The notes under the pieces were generated by a model. The model was not told where the DNA came from and did no database searches. It was given only the letters and a program-made list of their open reading frames with translations. This document shows positions 24,957-33,869 of a stretch of DNA of 64,000 bases, piece by piece. Numbering within the stretch: the stretch's first letter is position 1; each line of letters starts with the position of its first letter. Position numbers and translations under genes: made by a program. This DNA is from an uncultured Lachnospiraceae bacterium. Lineage in GTDB: Bacteria > Bacillota > Clostridia > Lachnospirales > Lachnospiraceae. The DNA lies in contig CAJTLX010000004.1 in the NCBI GenBank assembly GCA_910577165.1, forward strand, positions 68,401-132,400, read 5' to 3'.

Positions 24957-27428
24957 TTACTTTTGTGTTACAGTTCCATCTTTACTACTGCAAGTCCAAA
25001 TAGTATTTGTATTTGTATCAGTATACTCAACTACAACATAATATTTTCCCGCTTTGTCAGTAGGAGCATCAGCTAAACTAATTAAATAAGTTTTTCCCGT
25101 TGCACCTGATATAGAGCCATTATCTTTGTACCACTGATATTTAAAAGTAGCACCCTCTACATTTGCAACTTGGGCATTTGCTGTTAATGTAAAACTGCCT
25201 GTATACGTGCCTTCTGGTACAGCAACGGTTATAGTTTTACCACTATCAGTAGTGCGTGCCGTTGCAGTTACAGCAGCACCTGTAGTCTCACTAGCTTTGA
25301 TCGCTGCCTGCGTAGCAACTGTTGAGCCTTGTATAGAAGCTGGGTTTACACTTACAATTACAGAAAGTTCTGGCTTTTGTCCTTCATTTCCACCTGTTAC
25401 AGCAGTTATCTTAGAAAAAGTAACCTTAACTGTTACAGTAACAGTAGAATCATCAGTTTTTGCAAGAGTAATACTAGCATCCTGCTGTCCTGCTTCCTCA
25501 AATGTAAGTGAAGCACCTGCTGTTATCTTATATCCCTCTGGAGCAGTAAATGTAACGGTCTGACCTACTTTCATCTCTGTAGAGACTGTTCCAGCATTAC
25601 TTGTAAGTGTTACATCAGATACAGAATCAGAACCACTAACTGTATAGCTGATTTTTGCAATTATAGGAGTGTTTCCAGGGGGAGTTACAGTTGTAGTAGT
25701 TACGTTAGTAAAAGTAACCTTAACTGTTACAGTAACAGTAGAATCATCAGTTTTTACAAGAGTAATATTAGCATCCTGCTGTCCTGCTTTCTCAAATGTA
25801 AGTGAAGCACCTACTGTTATCTTGTATCCCTCTGGGGCGGCAAATGTAACAGTCTGACCTACCTTCATCTCTGTAGAAACTGTTCCAGCATTATTTGTAA
25901 GCGTTACTTCTGTAGCAGCAGAGCCACTAACAGTATAACTAATTTTTGCAATTGTTGGAGCTTCTGGCTTAGGATCTGGGGCTTGAACATTACCGCCTGT
26001 ACTAGGAGGGGTTGTCGTATCCGGTGCAGGAATAGGAGTGGAAGTAATCTCCTCCTTGGAAACATTGCCGTCCTCATCGGTCTTCTCAACCTCAACCTTT
26101 ACGTTCTCATCCGTAACAATAACTGTGGAGTCCTGAGCAGTCTTGTCAAGAGTAATGCTAACATTAGCCTCAGCCTTAATCTCAGCCTTTACTTCAGTCT
26201 TGAGAGAAGCACCCTCTGCCTCCTTAGCAACATTGATGGTAACATCCTCAACAGCCTTCTCAGCGTCAGCTGCCTTAACTTCAACATCAACTTTCTTGGA
26301 GAGAGTAATCTCACTGTTTTTCGCATCTTCTGCTAAAGTAACCGTGGTGTTCGCGCTGAGATCTGCCTTAACTGGAACTTCCGCCGTTAATTTAGTATTA
26401 ACTGCATTTTCCTCAACAGTAACCTTAACAGCTGTTTCCTTCTCACCAGTAAGCTTAAGATCGGTGGATTCCTCAACCTTAACCTCAGAGATGTTGGAAT
26501 TTTCAGCAGTCTCAATCTCAACTACAGGCGCAATAGCCTCTGTAACACCTTCTGCCTTTTGAGGAGCAACATTAACGGTGTTTACTGTACCCTGAATTTC
26601 AAGCTTGAAATTAAAAGAACTAGTTGTAACAACATCAGTAGCTACCTTTACGACAGGCTTGTAAATAAGTTCAAGAATTCTTGCGCCCTTCTCAACGATA
26701 ACTCTAGCGTTGATAGCAGTAATAACGAACTTGTTTCCCTTTGCCTTCTCACGGAAGGTAGCAGGTTTGATCTGCTCTACATTGATCTGAGCAAATCTAC
26801 CAGAATTGGTAATTTCTGACTGAGGAGCATTAACAGTAAGAGTCTTGCTCTTGTAGTTCTTGCTACCAATCTCAAATATTCTCTCTGCATCTGTCCAAAT
26901 AAGAACATTGGTCACTTTCTTGTTCTTGAGAACTTTGTTTAAAGCACTCTGATTACGAGCAACACCAAGTCCCTCTGTCTCGCTGGTTACAGTGATGGTT
27001 TCCCAATCAGAAGCAGCAACGACATATTTCTTCTCCGCGCTCGGATCAGCAACATAGCCGTTCTTCTTTCTTGCATCTAACCATTTTGTGCGATTTGCTG
27101 TCGAAGCAAAAGCAACGACACGAACGTCAAACTGACCAGCAGTTACCGGATAAACGATACCAGAGTTGGAGGACTGTACTCCAGCAGTGTTGGTGCCGTT
27201 CTTAACCTCAAAGTAAACTACCTTAGCAGTTCCAGTCTTCTTTGCGTTAAAGTCATACTTATATGTATCCTCTAACTTTAACGTATTGCCTTCCGGCAGA
27301 TTAGCAAACGATACGCTTGCTTTTTTGGTGGCCGCATTAGCGGTGACGCTTGTATCTGTGTAAAGGCTGACAACAAGCATCAGCATCGCTAGAATAGCGC
27401 CGATCCACCTTCTTCCTTGTTTCTTCAT
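24957..27428 (-). CDS. Large secreted surface protein with repeat domains (paralogue A)
   Basis: ATG 27428 is the true start: AGGAG lies seven bases upstream and a signal peptide follows (MKKQGRRWIGAILAMLMLVV, cleavage near ANA-AT). The 823-aa product is low-complexity and beta-rich. Order: a unique N-terminal domain with NVLIWTDAERIFEIG; a highly acidic Val/Glu/Lys section (~residues 320-470) that is nearly identical to part of paralogue B; a Pro/Thr linker; two ~95-residue repeats beginning KISYTVSGS; and a C-terminal Ig-like domain (FKYQWYKDNG, AGKYYVVV). No LPXTG or membrane anchor is seen, so attachment is unknown. The frame continues upstream to 27626 as a hydrophobic segment, but that part lies in the leader. 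It is read divergently from paralogue B. Confidence 0.85.
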   Translation of the reverse strand: MKKQGRRWIGAILAMLMLVVSLYTDTSVTANAATKKASVSFANLPEGNTLKLEDTYKYDFNAKKTGTAKVVYFEVKNGTNTAGVQSSNSGIVYPVTAGQFDVRVVAFASTANRTKWLDARKKNGYVADPSAEKKYVVAASDWETITVTSETEGLGVARNQSALNKVLKNKKVTNVLIWTDAERIFEIGSKNYKSKTLTVNAPQSEITNSGRFAQINVEQIKPATFREKAKGNKFVITAINARVIVEKGARILELIYKPVVKVATDVVTTSSFNFKLEIQGTVNTVNVAPQKAEGVTEAIAPVVEIETAENSNISEVKVEESTDLKLTGEKETAVKVTVEENAVNTKLTAEVPVKADLSANTTVTLAEDAKNSEITLSKKVDVEVKAADAEKAVEDVTINVAKEAEGASLKTEVKAEIKAEANVSITLDKTAQDSTVIVTDENVKVEVEKTDEDGNVSKEEITSTPIPAPDTTTPPSTGGNVQAPDPKPEAPTIAKISYTVSGSAATEVTLTNNAGTVSTEMKVGQTVTFAAPEGYKITVGASLTFEKAGQQDANITLVKTDDSTVTVTVKVTFTNVTTTTVTPPGNTPIIAKISYTVSGSDSVSDVTLTSNAGTVSTEMKVGQTVTFTAPEGYKITAGASLTFEEAGQQDASITLAKTDDSTVTVTVKVTFSKITAVTGGNEGQKPELSVIVSVNPASIQGSTVATQAAIKASETTGAAVTATARTTDSGKTITVAVPEGTYTGSFTLTANAQVANVEGATFKYQWYKDNGSISGATGKTYLISLADAPTDKAGKYYVVVEYTDTNTNTIWTCSSKDGTVTQK
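25390..25960 (-). repeat. Two ~300-bp in-frame direct repeats in paralogue A
   Basis: Copies at about 25690-25960 and 25390-25660 encode the KISYTVSGS...VKVTF domain twice, with a 300-base period and high identity. Copy number could change by recombination. Confidence 0.85.
26009..26404 (-). repeat. Inverted shared block, copy in paralogue A
   Basis: About 396 bp that recur in opposite orientation at 28650-29045, with about 11 differences and a central stretch of over 200 bp without any. Both copies lie in frame in coding sequence. Confidence 0.9.
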
Positions 27429-27519
27429 TTTCTTGCTCCTTTCCGCTTTTTTGTTTTCTGTAAATAAGGAAATGATAAACGAATACAGAAAACACGTCAC
27501 AGCACCACATAAAAATGTA

Positions 27520-27610
27520 GGCACCGTAGCAACAACATTGAGTGCCAAAACCCCTTTCCAGTCATAAGAGGGTGCCAATAGACATGGGAATATATCTAAA
27601 AATCCCCATG
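27520..27610 (-). promoter_or_regulatory. Structured 5' leader of paralogue A
   Basis: The ~200-base untranslated leader contains CATGGG (27583-27588) pairing with CCCATG (27605-27610), and GGTGCC (27571-27576) pairing with GGCACC (27520-27525). I do not recognise it as a known riboswitch. Confidence 0.45.
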
Positions 27611-27642
27611 CTGCCAACAAAAACACTCAAAAAAGCGAATCT

Positions 27643-27671
27643 TCTATATAAAGAACATTCACTTTTTTCAA
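27643..27671 (-). promoter_or_regulatory. Sigma-A promoter of paralogue A
   Basis: Reverse strand TTGAAA (27666-27671), 17-base spacer, TATAGA (27643-27648). Transcription would start near 27636, leaving a ~208-base leader. Confidence 0.7.
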
Positions 27672-28473
27672 TGTTTTTTGCGAACTTTGAACAGAGTATA
27701 TTATGGTTTTGATTATAGCATATATTTTTTTACATGGCAACCTTTTTTTAGTGAAACTTTTGAAAAGTTTTCAGGAAATCTTCAGAATTTCTTCAGGCTT
27801 TGGCGTATGTTTCCAATGATAAACACAAAAAAGAACTAACCGACAGCTAACTTCTTTTTGTGCTTATCAAATTTATCTATCTTTATTCTAAAAATTATAA
27901 ATATGATAAGAAATAATTTATAATAATTAAATTTTTAGATAAATATTATAATTTTGTCAATTTTATGATGGTAGAGAGAAATATAAATACATACTATATT
28001 TATAAAAATATATTTATAACTTTAATTTATTTTTATAAGAAATCAAGATGATAAAATAAATATTATTTATGTAATATATTTTGTATTATATTTTATTTAT
28101 GTGTATACTTAAAAGCATATAAAAATGTTTTAAAAGTTTTATATTAAAATTATGCGTTGTTTTGCACATAAAATATATCAGATCCGAATATATGATATAA
28201 TACCATTAAATATTATATCAGCGCAAGTTTGTTTTCAACTAAGGGAAAAAATTTGCTATAGTAAGTTGTGTGCATTAATGAGAATCGTACTCGCAAAATA
28301 TAATATATTGTCATTAGATATTATATCATTGTTAATTGGTATTTCCCTTGAAGGACTCTGCACCATAGATACAAAAAATACTTCCCTAACGGATCATATT
28401 TATCTCTCCTGAACAATATATTCAAAAAACATAATATTGTAACAGTTATTATAATAAGGAAGGAACAGCATAA
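27672..28473. other. AT-rich spacer between the two divergent surface-protein genes
   Basis: About 800 bp without a believable gene. An A/T hairpin (27822-27865, CACAAAAA with TTTTTGTG) looks like an orphan terminator. The stretch 27880-28140 is extremely AT-rich. A short open frame at 28152-28412 lacks a ribosome site and looks random. A weak AAGGAAGG site precedes the paralogue B start. Confidence 0.6.
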
Positions 28474-29772
28474 ATGAATACTCATATTCAGAATGCCCTA
28501 AACGGGGTTCTCAACAACAGAAAAGTTCTCAATGTTCTTATCTGGACGAATATCATCCGCAATTTTGAAATTGTGAACAAAAGGTGCAAAAATGGGATCT
28601 TTGCTGCTAACATTCCAAAGGTAAAGATTACCAATATTGGTAAAAATACAGTTAATACTAAATTAACCACAGAAGTTCCAGTTAAGGCAGATCTCAGCGC
28701 GAACACCACGGTTACTTTAGCTGAAGATGCGAAGAACAGCGAGATTACTCTCTCCAAGAAAGTTGAAGTTGAAGTTAAGGCAGCTGACGCTGAGAAGGCT
28801 GTTGAGGATGTTACCATCAATGTTGCTAAGGAGGCAGAGGGTGCTTCTCTCAAGACTGAAGTAAAGGCTGAGATTAAGGCTGAGGCTAATGTTAGCATTA
28901 CTCTTGACAAGACTGCTCAGGACTCCACAGTTATTGTTACGGATGAGAACGTAAAGGTTGAGGTTGAGAAGACCGATGAGGACGGCAATGTTTCCAAGGA
29001 GGAAATTACTTCTACTCCTACTCCTGCACCGGATACGACAACACCTTCCACACCTTCTACTCCATCCGTACCATCCACACCGAAGCCAGAAGCTCCAACA
29101 TTCTCTGGTACTGTTAATTATACAATTGGCTCAAAAACAGACGCAATTAATAAGTCTGGAACAATTAACCTTGATATTACATCTGGTAGCGCAATTACAT
29201 TCTCTTTGGATGCAGATGATGCAAAGAACTTCACAGTTAATCCTAGTTCAGCTGATCTTACAGGAGAAGAAACAGAAGTTATTATAACTGTTACAGCAAA
29301 AGAGGGTGGAGCTAAAGCCGCTGAGTACACAGTTAAGTTTATATTAGGAGGTACAGCAAATCCAGATAATCCAAGTAATCCAGATAACCCAGATAACCCA
29401 GATAATCCAAGTAACCCAGATAATCCAGATAATCCAAGTAACCCAGATAATCCAACTACAGAATCTATCGATGTAACATTTGGTGGTTCTATAACAGTAA
29501 CAACAAGTGGTAGTTCTATTATTGTCAGCAAGTCTGCTATTACAGCAACAAGTACTAAAGGTACAGTAACAGTAGAGAGTCAAACCTGGGCTGGTAATAC
29601 TGCTACTGTCACAATTAGTGTTACCCCTACTACTACATCCACTGTTAATATCCCAGCAACATTTAACAATGTTCAAGGAGCTACTGCTACTGTTGCTAGT
29701 CAACCTACACCAGCTGAAATAACAACAAAAACAACGTATACACTTACAATTACAATTTCAGCAAACAAATAA
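28474..29772 (+). CDS. Truncated paralogue B of the surface protein, no signal peptide
   Basis: A 432-aa frame whose N-terminus (ALNGVLNNRKVLNVLIWTN, FEIVNKRCKNG) is a diverged, shortened copy of an internal part of paralogue A (ALNKVLKNKKVTNVLIWTD, FEIGSKNYKSK). Next comes the acidic block nearly identical to A, then a Pro/Thr/Ser linker and domains not found in A: a GTVNYTIGSK domain, an Asn-Pro-Asp repeat (NPDNPSNPDNPDNP) and a Thr/Val-rich end. A stop codon stands directly before the ATG and there is no signal peptide or promoter I can support. It may be a silent donor cassette, a pseudogene, or poorly expressed. AAGGAAGG ten bases before ATG leaves expression possible. Confidence 0.65.
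   Translation: MNTHIQNALNGVLNNRKVLNVLIWTNIIRNFEIVNKRCKNGIFAANIPKVKITNIGKNTVNTKLTTEVPVKADLSANTTVTLAEDAKNSEITLSKKVEVEVKAADAEKAVEDVTINVAKEAEGASLKTEVKAEIKAEANVSITLDKTAQDSTVIVTDENVKVEVEKTDEDGNVSKEEITSTPTPAPDTTTPSTPSTPSVPSTPKPEAPTFSGTVNYTIGSKTDAINKSGTINLDITSGSAITFSLDADDAKNFTVNPSSADLTGEETEVIITVTAKEGGAKAAEYTVKFILGGTANPDNPSNPDNPDNPDNPSNPDNPDNPSNPDNPTTESIDVTFGGSITVTTSGSSIIVSKSAITATSTKGTVTVESQTWAGNTATVTISVTPTTTSTVNIPATFNNVQGATATVASQPTPAEITTKTTYTLTITISANK
28650..29045 (+). repeat. Inverted shared block, copy in paralogue B
   Basis: Partner of 26009-26404 in opposite orientation. The low divergence against diverged flanks suggests recent duplication or gene conversion. Confidence 0.9.
29359..29457 (+). 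repeat. Asn-Pro-Asp tandem repeat in paralogue B
   Basis: Nine- and twelve-base units (AATCCAGAT, AACCCAGAT and variants) encode alternating NPD, NPS and NPDNP. It is a flexible wall-spanning type linker, not a CRISPR array. Confidence 0.85.
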
Positions 29773-29828
29773 ATAATTAGAAATATCTAATTCTTATTCC
29801 GTTTAGTATTTACTTATTACGGACAAAA

Positions 29829-29873
29829 ACATCCTTCTTGTAGGGCAATTTACCTACAAGAGGGATGTTTTTT
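29829..29873 (+). terminator. Terminator after paralogue B
   Basis: ACATCC-TTCTTGTAG pairs with CTACAAGA-GGGATGT, followed by seven T. Confidence 0.85.
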
Positions 29874-30141
29874 TATTTCATTCCGCCAAATATGAGAAAC
29901 TTCTTTTTCCCAACTACTATAATATTCTATTCTATCCATTCAATTTCTTAGTGAATACTTTATTCATTTTCTTTCCTCTCTGTTCCATTCTTTTTACCTC
30001 CCCCCTATTCTAATCCTGATTTCCTTTTCACATCCTCCAATTTTATATTTACTTAACAGCATATCAGCATTCCAATCTATTTAAAAAATAATTATTATCT
30101 TCTACCTTTCAAAATTAGTTTTAAAAAATTAAATTCTATAT
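29874..30141. other. AT-rich non-coding spacer
   Basis: Pyrimidine- and T-rich sequence between two terminators; I see no gene or regulatory site in it. Confidence 0.6.
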
Positions 30142-30180
30142 AAAAAGGAGCTTACTGCAAATTCTTACAGCAAGCCCCTT
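30142..30180 (-). terminator. Terminator of the LamG-type wall protein gene
   Basis: On the minus strand GGGGCTTGCTG pairs with CAGTAAGCTCC and is followed by TTTTTATAT. Confidence 0.85.
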
Positions 30181-30219
30181 TCCTATCTGGTTTTAACCCA
30201 ACAATATTAAATTTTAATC

Positions 30220-31971
30220 TTATTTCTTCTTATTCTTCATCATCACTGCTACGACAGCACCAGCGACTACCACAACAGCAATCACAATCCCCACAATCAG
30301 TCCAGTATTGCTTCCCTCGTCCTCTGCATCCATCTGTGTCGGATCTGGGGATACTGTTGCCAGAGGTGTTTCCTTCGGTGCTTCTGTCGCTGTCGGTTCT
30401 GGAGTTGGTTCCGGTGTCGGGGTCGGATCTGCCTTCACTACGGTAAGGGAATCCTTTGCCAGGCTTGCTACTTCCTCCGCGCTCAGGCAGCGGTCATAGA
30501 TATAGAGATTATCCATATAGCCATTGAATACTGCATCCCATGCATTTACACCAAGATAAAGCTGTGTGCCTTCCTTAACAATATCTGCGATCGAACCTTC
30601 CTGTACAATGGAGCCGTCCACATAAATTGTTCCTTTTGTACCATCCGCAACAACTGTTACATTAAACCAGGTTTCCATTTTTGCAAGATCGTTGCCCAAG
30701 CGGAAAAGATCATTCCACGGTGCGCCGCCCGCTACATTTCTTGACCAAACCATCGGACCATCAATAAGATTTTCCTGAAAACCAAGTGGTGCGATATTGA
30801 TCCACTCTGCATCTTCGTCCGTTCCCATAATCGCGCCGTCATCATAGAAATTTGCCATGAAAATACCCGGTGTATATTTGGTCGTACCCTTTAAGTACCA
30901 GTCAACCGAAATCGTATACTGGCTGCCCTTTGGCGCGGTCGGAAGCTTAACGCCATCACCGAAACCATAGAATGCTACTGCCTGATTCTTTACCCCTACT
31001 TCAAATGAAGCGTCCGGGGAATCCGCCTCAATACTTACCTGATGACCAACTGTATTGCCGGTTTCTCCGGTCACTGCATCCGTCAGATCGCCATCGAACG
31101 CATAGAAGGAAGAATAACCTTCCGGAACGGCTGCGGTCACAGTGGAAAGATCAACCTTCTCATAAACAATAGGTTCCGGGGTTGGAGTCGGATCTGGCAC
31201 AACAAGTTCCGGCATTGCTGCGAGAACCTCATCAATCTTGCAGGCTTCCTTGATCTCATCCGCCGTCAGTGCCACATCATAGAACGCAATATCATCAAGC
31301 AAAGCTCCCTGGCTGCCCCAGAAAGAACCGAGACCCAGATACGCTTTTGTTGTGTCCGCAGAGAGGAATGGAAGAAGATCCGCTGCATTGTAGGCATCAC
31401 CCTGTCCTACTTCTGGCTCCGTCACCTGCTCACCATTTACAAAAATTGTCTGTCCTTCCGGCGTAATTACAAATGCATAATTTACCCATCTGCCCTTCTG
31501 ATTATCAAATACCATCGGACCTTTCACATCAATATAATTCTGGGAATCGTCCGTAACTGCATTCCAGCAAAGGTACGGTCTTGTCTCAAAAGTCAATCTC
31601 TTCGCGCCGTCAAAAAAACTAATCAGATTGTCCAACTCCCAGTAAGGGGCATCCTCCGGCACATTCACCCATGCCGTAATTGTCGCTGCGGACAATTCCT
31701 TGCCCACAAATGGATTCGCAAATGTCGTGTAGCTCTCCGAAGCATTCGCGCCAAATTCAAGCTTCACTGCACCACCCTTGATCTCATTTGTCACATGGCT
31801 CGGCGCAGCCGTCTCACCATTTGCGGCAGGGGTCATATCCCCAAGACCATCCTCAAAATCATAGGAAGCAAGCGGAGTGGGTGCCGCCTTCACTTCCTGC
31901 GGTGCCGCGACAGAAACAATGCTTGTAAACATCAATGTCGCGCACAAAGCTGCAAAACCTTTTTTTCTCAT
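30220..31971 (-). CDS. Membrane-anchored surface protein with two LamG-like domains
   Basis: 583 aa. A signal peptide (MRKKGFAALCATLMFTSIV) is followed by a first concanavalin-like domain (ASYDFEDGLGDM to LLDDIAFYDVALTADEIKEA), a PTPTPEP linker, a second such domain (YAFDGDLTDAVTG to MDNLYIYDRCLSAEEVASL), a long Pro/Thr/Glu stalk and a C-terminal membrane helix (GLIVGIVIAVVVVAGAV) with a lysine tail. The layout suits an extracellular carbohydrate-binding protein held in the membrane; no catalytic domain is visible. GGAGGAGAAGAA precedes ATG. It has a strong promoter and a palindrome in its leader. Confidence 0.88.
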   Translation of the reverse strand: MRKKGFAALCATLMFTSIVSVAAPQEVKAAPTPLASYDFEDGLGDMTPAANGETAAPSHVTNEIKGGAVKLEFGANASESYTTFANPFVGKELSAATITAWVNVPEDAPYWELDNLISFFDGAKRLTFETRPYLCWNAVTDDSQNYIDVKGPMVFDNQKGRWVNYAFVITPEGQTIFVNGEQVTEPEVGQGDAYNAADLLPFLSADTTKAYLGLGSFWGSQGALLDDIAFYDVALTADEIKEACKIDEVLAAMPELVVPDPTPTPEPIVYEKVDLSTVTAAVPEGYSSFYAFDGDLTDAVTGETGNTVGHQVSIEADSPDASFEVGVKNQAVAFYGFGDGVKLPTAPKGSQYTISVDWYLKGTTKYTPGIFMANFYDDGAIMGTDEDAEWINIAPLGFQENLIDGPMVWSRNVAGGAPWNDLFRLGNDLAKMETWFNVTVVADGTKGTIYVDGSIVQEGSIADIVKEGTQLYLGVNAWDAVFNGYMDNLYIYDRCLSAEEVASLAKDSLTVVKADPTPTPEPTPEPTATEAPKETPLATVSPDPTQMDAEDEGSNTGLIVGIVIAVVVVAGAVVAVMMKNKKK

Positions 31972-31993
31972 TTCTTCTCCTCCATTCGCCTAT

Positions 31994-32023
31994 ACAAAAA
32001 TCTAAAACATTTTAGATTTTTGT
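31994..32023. promoter_or_regulatory. 30-bp palindrome in the LamG gene leader
   Basis: ACAAAAATCTAAAA (31994-32007) and its exact complement (32010-32023) are separated by two bases, just downstream of the expected transcription start. It may be an operator or a 5' mRNA hairpin. Confidence 0.75.
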
Positions 32024-32037
32024 TAATTGGTAATCCT

Positions 32038-32066
32038 ATCTTATCCGATTTCTTGTGCAATGTCAA
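32038..32066 (-). promoter_or_regulatory. Sigma-A promoter of the LamG-type gene
   Basis: Reverse strand TTGACA (32061-32066), 17-base spacer, TAAGAT (32038-32043). Confidence 0.85.
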
Positions 32067-32163
32067 CAAGTTCTTTCTTTTTTTATAAAAAATATCTGCA
32101 AATTTACTAATTATATTTTGCAAATTTAAATCTATATAAAATAATCTAAATATTCATCAAATT

Positions 32164-32751
32164 TTATAATATTTTTGTTCCACATTCTTCACAGAAACGC
32201 GCGTCCGATGGAAGTTTTACCCCGCAATGCGGACAGCGAATCATCTCCTCCAGCTTCTGCCCGCATTTAATGCAGAAACGTTTCTCTTTACTATTTTTGG
32301 CTCCGCAACAGCTACAGCGGATACTCCCCTCGTCCACATCCTCTAAAGGATCGATCCTTGTGCCGCAGTCGCCGCAGAAAACAGTGGTATCATCCACAAT
32401 CCGCTCACAGTTCGGGCAGTAGCGAATTCCCTTTAATCGCAGGATATAAAGATGATTGGTATGTATTTTTTTATCTAGTTCAGCAAGCTCCTTTACTGTC
32501 TCCGCAATCGCAAATTCATAGCCCTCATTCTTCTCGTAAAAATTCTGTCCAATCTTTGTGTAGAGAGGGGTAAATGAAGCTCTCATCACAGCGTTTTCCG
32601 CCTCAAGTTTCTCAACGGACTTTTCTTCCCCCGCCGCCAAATCGGATTCCGCCGCCCCCTGCTCCCTCGCCAAATTTTGCTCCTGCACTAAATCGCCCGA
32701 TGCAGTTTCCTGCACTGCCAGATCGGCTTCCTTTCCTGTGATCTCCTGCAT
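32164..32751 (-). CDS. Triple zinc-ribbon protein
   Basis: 195 aa. The N-terminal ~100 residues are acidic and helical (EEKSVEKLEAENAVM, ETVKELAELDKKI). The rest carries three zinc ribbons with paired CxxC knuckles: CPNC/CGDC, CSCC/CIKC and CPHC/CEEC. Such proteins are usually scaffolds or regulators; no enzyme domain is seen. It follows the PocR-domain gene by 33 bases and is likely co-transcribed with it, suggesting a shared sensory role, which is inference. Confidence 0.82.
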   Translation of the reverse strand: MQEITGKEADLAVQETASGDLVQEQNLAREQGAAESDLAAGEEKSVEKLEAENAVMRASFTPLYTKIGQNFYEKNEGYEFAIAETVKELAELDKKIHTNHLYILRLKGIRYCPNCERIVDDTTVFCGDCGTRIDPLEDVDEGSIRCSCCGAKNSKEKRFCIKCGQKLEEMIRCPHCGVKLPSDARFCEECGTKIL

Positions 32752-32784
32752 AAACTGGGTTTCCTTCCTTCAATATAATAAATA

Positions 32785-33561
32785 TTATTTGCTCGCGTTC
32801 ATCTTCTGAACTGAACCGTAGATATCCGCCGCCAGCTGCTGGATATCCTTATAAATCACGCCGGACTGTTTTGAGAGATCTCCCATCTGCGACGCAACTA
32901 CCGCAAAACCCGCACCGAGCGCGCCCGCGCGCCCCGCCTCAATGGAGGCATTCAATGCAAGGATATTCTGCTTTGACGCAATCTTTTCAAGTTCCTTTGT
33001 CTTTGCGTTGATCTGATCTACCATCCCCGTAGTCACACCCAGTTCCTCATCCATAACCTTTGTGGAGGTTGTACTCTTAAACTTCATATACTCGGAATGT
33101 ACCACATAATTCACTATAAATTCCACGAAACTTGCCGCTGCGCGGATCGCTTTCTCCGAGCGCACCGGCACTCTCTTCAATGCCGCGAGATAATCCTTTT
33201 CACTCACGCCAAGCTCTCTTGCAATGCCCGCAAACTTTTCCTCGTCAGCCTCCCCCGGCAAAACCTGTCCGCCGATCAATCTGCCAAGCTTCTCCCCGTT
33301 CACTATAATATCACAGGAAAAGTCCATCAGCCCCGCATGGCAATGATAGGTTCCCGTACACTCATTATCACATTTCGTACAGCGGTGCTGCCCTTCCCTT
33401 GTCCCACGCGTATACTTCGCACAAAAATCCGTGTAATTGAATCTCTCGGTTATCTCGTTGCCCTTATTGTCCACCGCGACCACTGCAAGCCCCGTCGCGT
33501 CCGAAAATTGACTGAGAATATCCTGTAGCAACTTCAAATCCATAAAATCTTTTAATTCCAT
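32785..33561 (-). CDS. PocR sensory domain fused to a short chemoreceptor signalling tip
   Basis: ATG 33561 (MELKDFMD) with GAGGGG upstream. Residues ~5-150 form a PocR-type domain: LLQDILSQFSDATGLAVVAVD, FCAKYTR, and a cysteine cluster HRCTKCDNECTG...YHCHAG that could bind a metal or small ligand. The C-terminal ~80 residues carry the chemoreceptor hairpin core (QNILALNASIEAGRAG, GFAVVASQMGDLSKQS) without methylation helices or membrane segments. The protein is therefore a soluble, truncated receptor, a form frequent in Clostridia. It may talk to CheA/CheW or act otherwise. Own promoter at 33616-33644. Confidence 0.87.
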   Translation of the reverse strand: MELKDFMDLKLLQDILSQFSDATGLAVVAVDNKGNEITERFNYTDFCAKYTRGTREGQHRCTKCDNECTGTYHCHAGLMDFSCDIIVNGEKLGRLIGGQVLPGEADEEKFAGIARELGVSEKDYLAALKRVPVRSEKAIRAAASFVEFIVNYVVHSEYMKFKSTTSTKVMDEELGVTTGMVDQINAKTKELEKIASKQNILALNASIEAGRAGALGAGFAVVASQMGDLSKQSGVIYKDIQQLAADIYGSVQKMNASK

Positions 33562-33615
33562 ATCTTTTCCCCTCTCTGAATGCTCATTTTCTTTGCCCTG
33601 TAAATACATAAAGCT

Positions 33616-33644
33616 ATTATATCACAAAGTAGTTTCGTTTTCAA
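33616..33644 (-). promoter_or_regulatory. Sigma-A promoter of the PocR-domain gene
   Basis: Reverse strand TTGAAA (33639-33644), 17-base spacer, TATAAT (33616-33621). Confidence 0.8.
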
Positions 33645-33869
33645 TATGTTTCGCGTTTTCCTCCATGTTCTCAGAATATTTTGTGTTTTTTTGCAGGCAA
33701 TCAGTGTAATCTTCCATTGCTTTTTCTGGCAAATAGTGCTATTATTTTAACAATGAGCTGTTTTTAATGCAGCCACCCTTCCTATGCAAAGTATGTCACA
33801 GCTGCCTTTTGGCGCAGCTAAGCAAAATTGTGTGGGAATCTAATATTTTGTAGAAAAGAGGACAAAGAA

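Noticed and set aside
26143..26562. Antisense open frame conserved in both surface-protein paralogues (also 28488-28910)
   Set aside because: Its conservation follows from the shared DNA block; the product is a low-complexity Ser/Thr/Val shadow.
28152..28412. 86-codon open frame in the AT-rich spacer
   Set aside because: No ribosome site, no recognisable motif, typical of random AT-rich sequence.
29359..29457. Regular short repeats resembling a CRISPR array
   Set aside because: They are in-frame codons for an Asn-Pro-Asp linker; there are no unique spacers.
31042..32088. 348-codon open frame on the plus strand opposite the LamG-type gene
   Set aside because: Antisense to a clear secreted protein; composition rich in Cys, Arg, His and Ile without domain, and no ribosome site.
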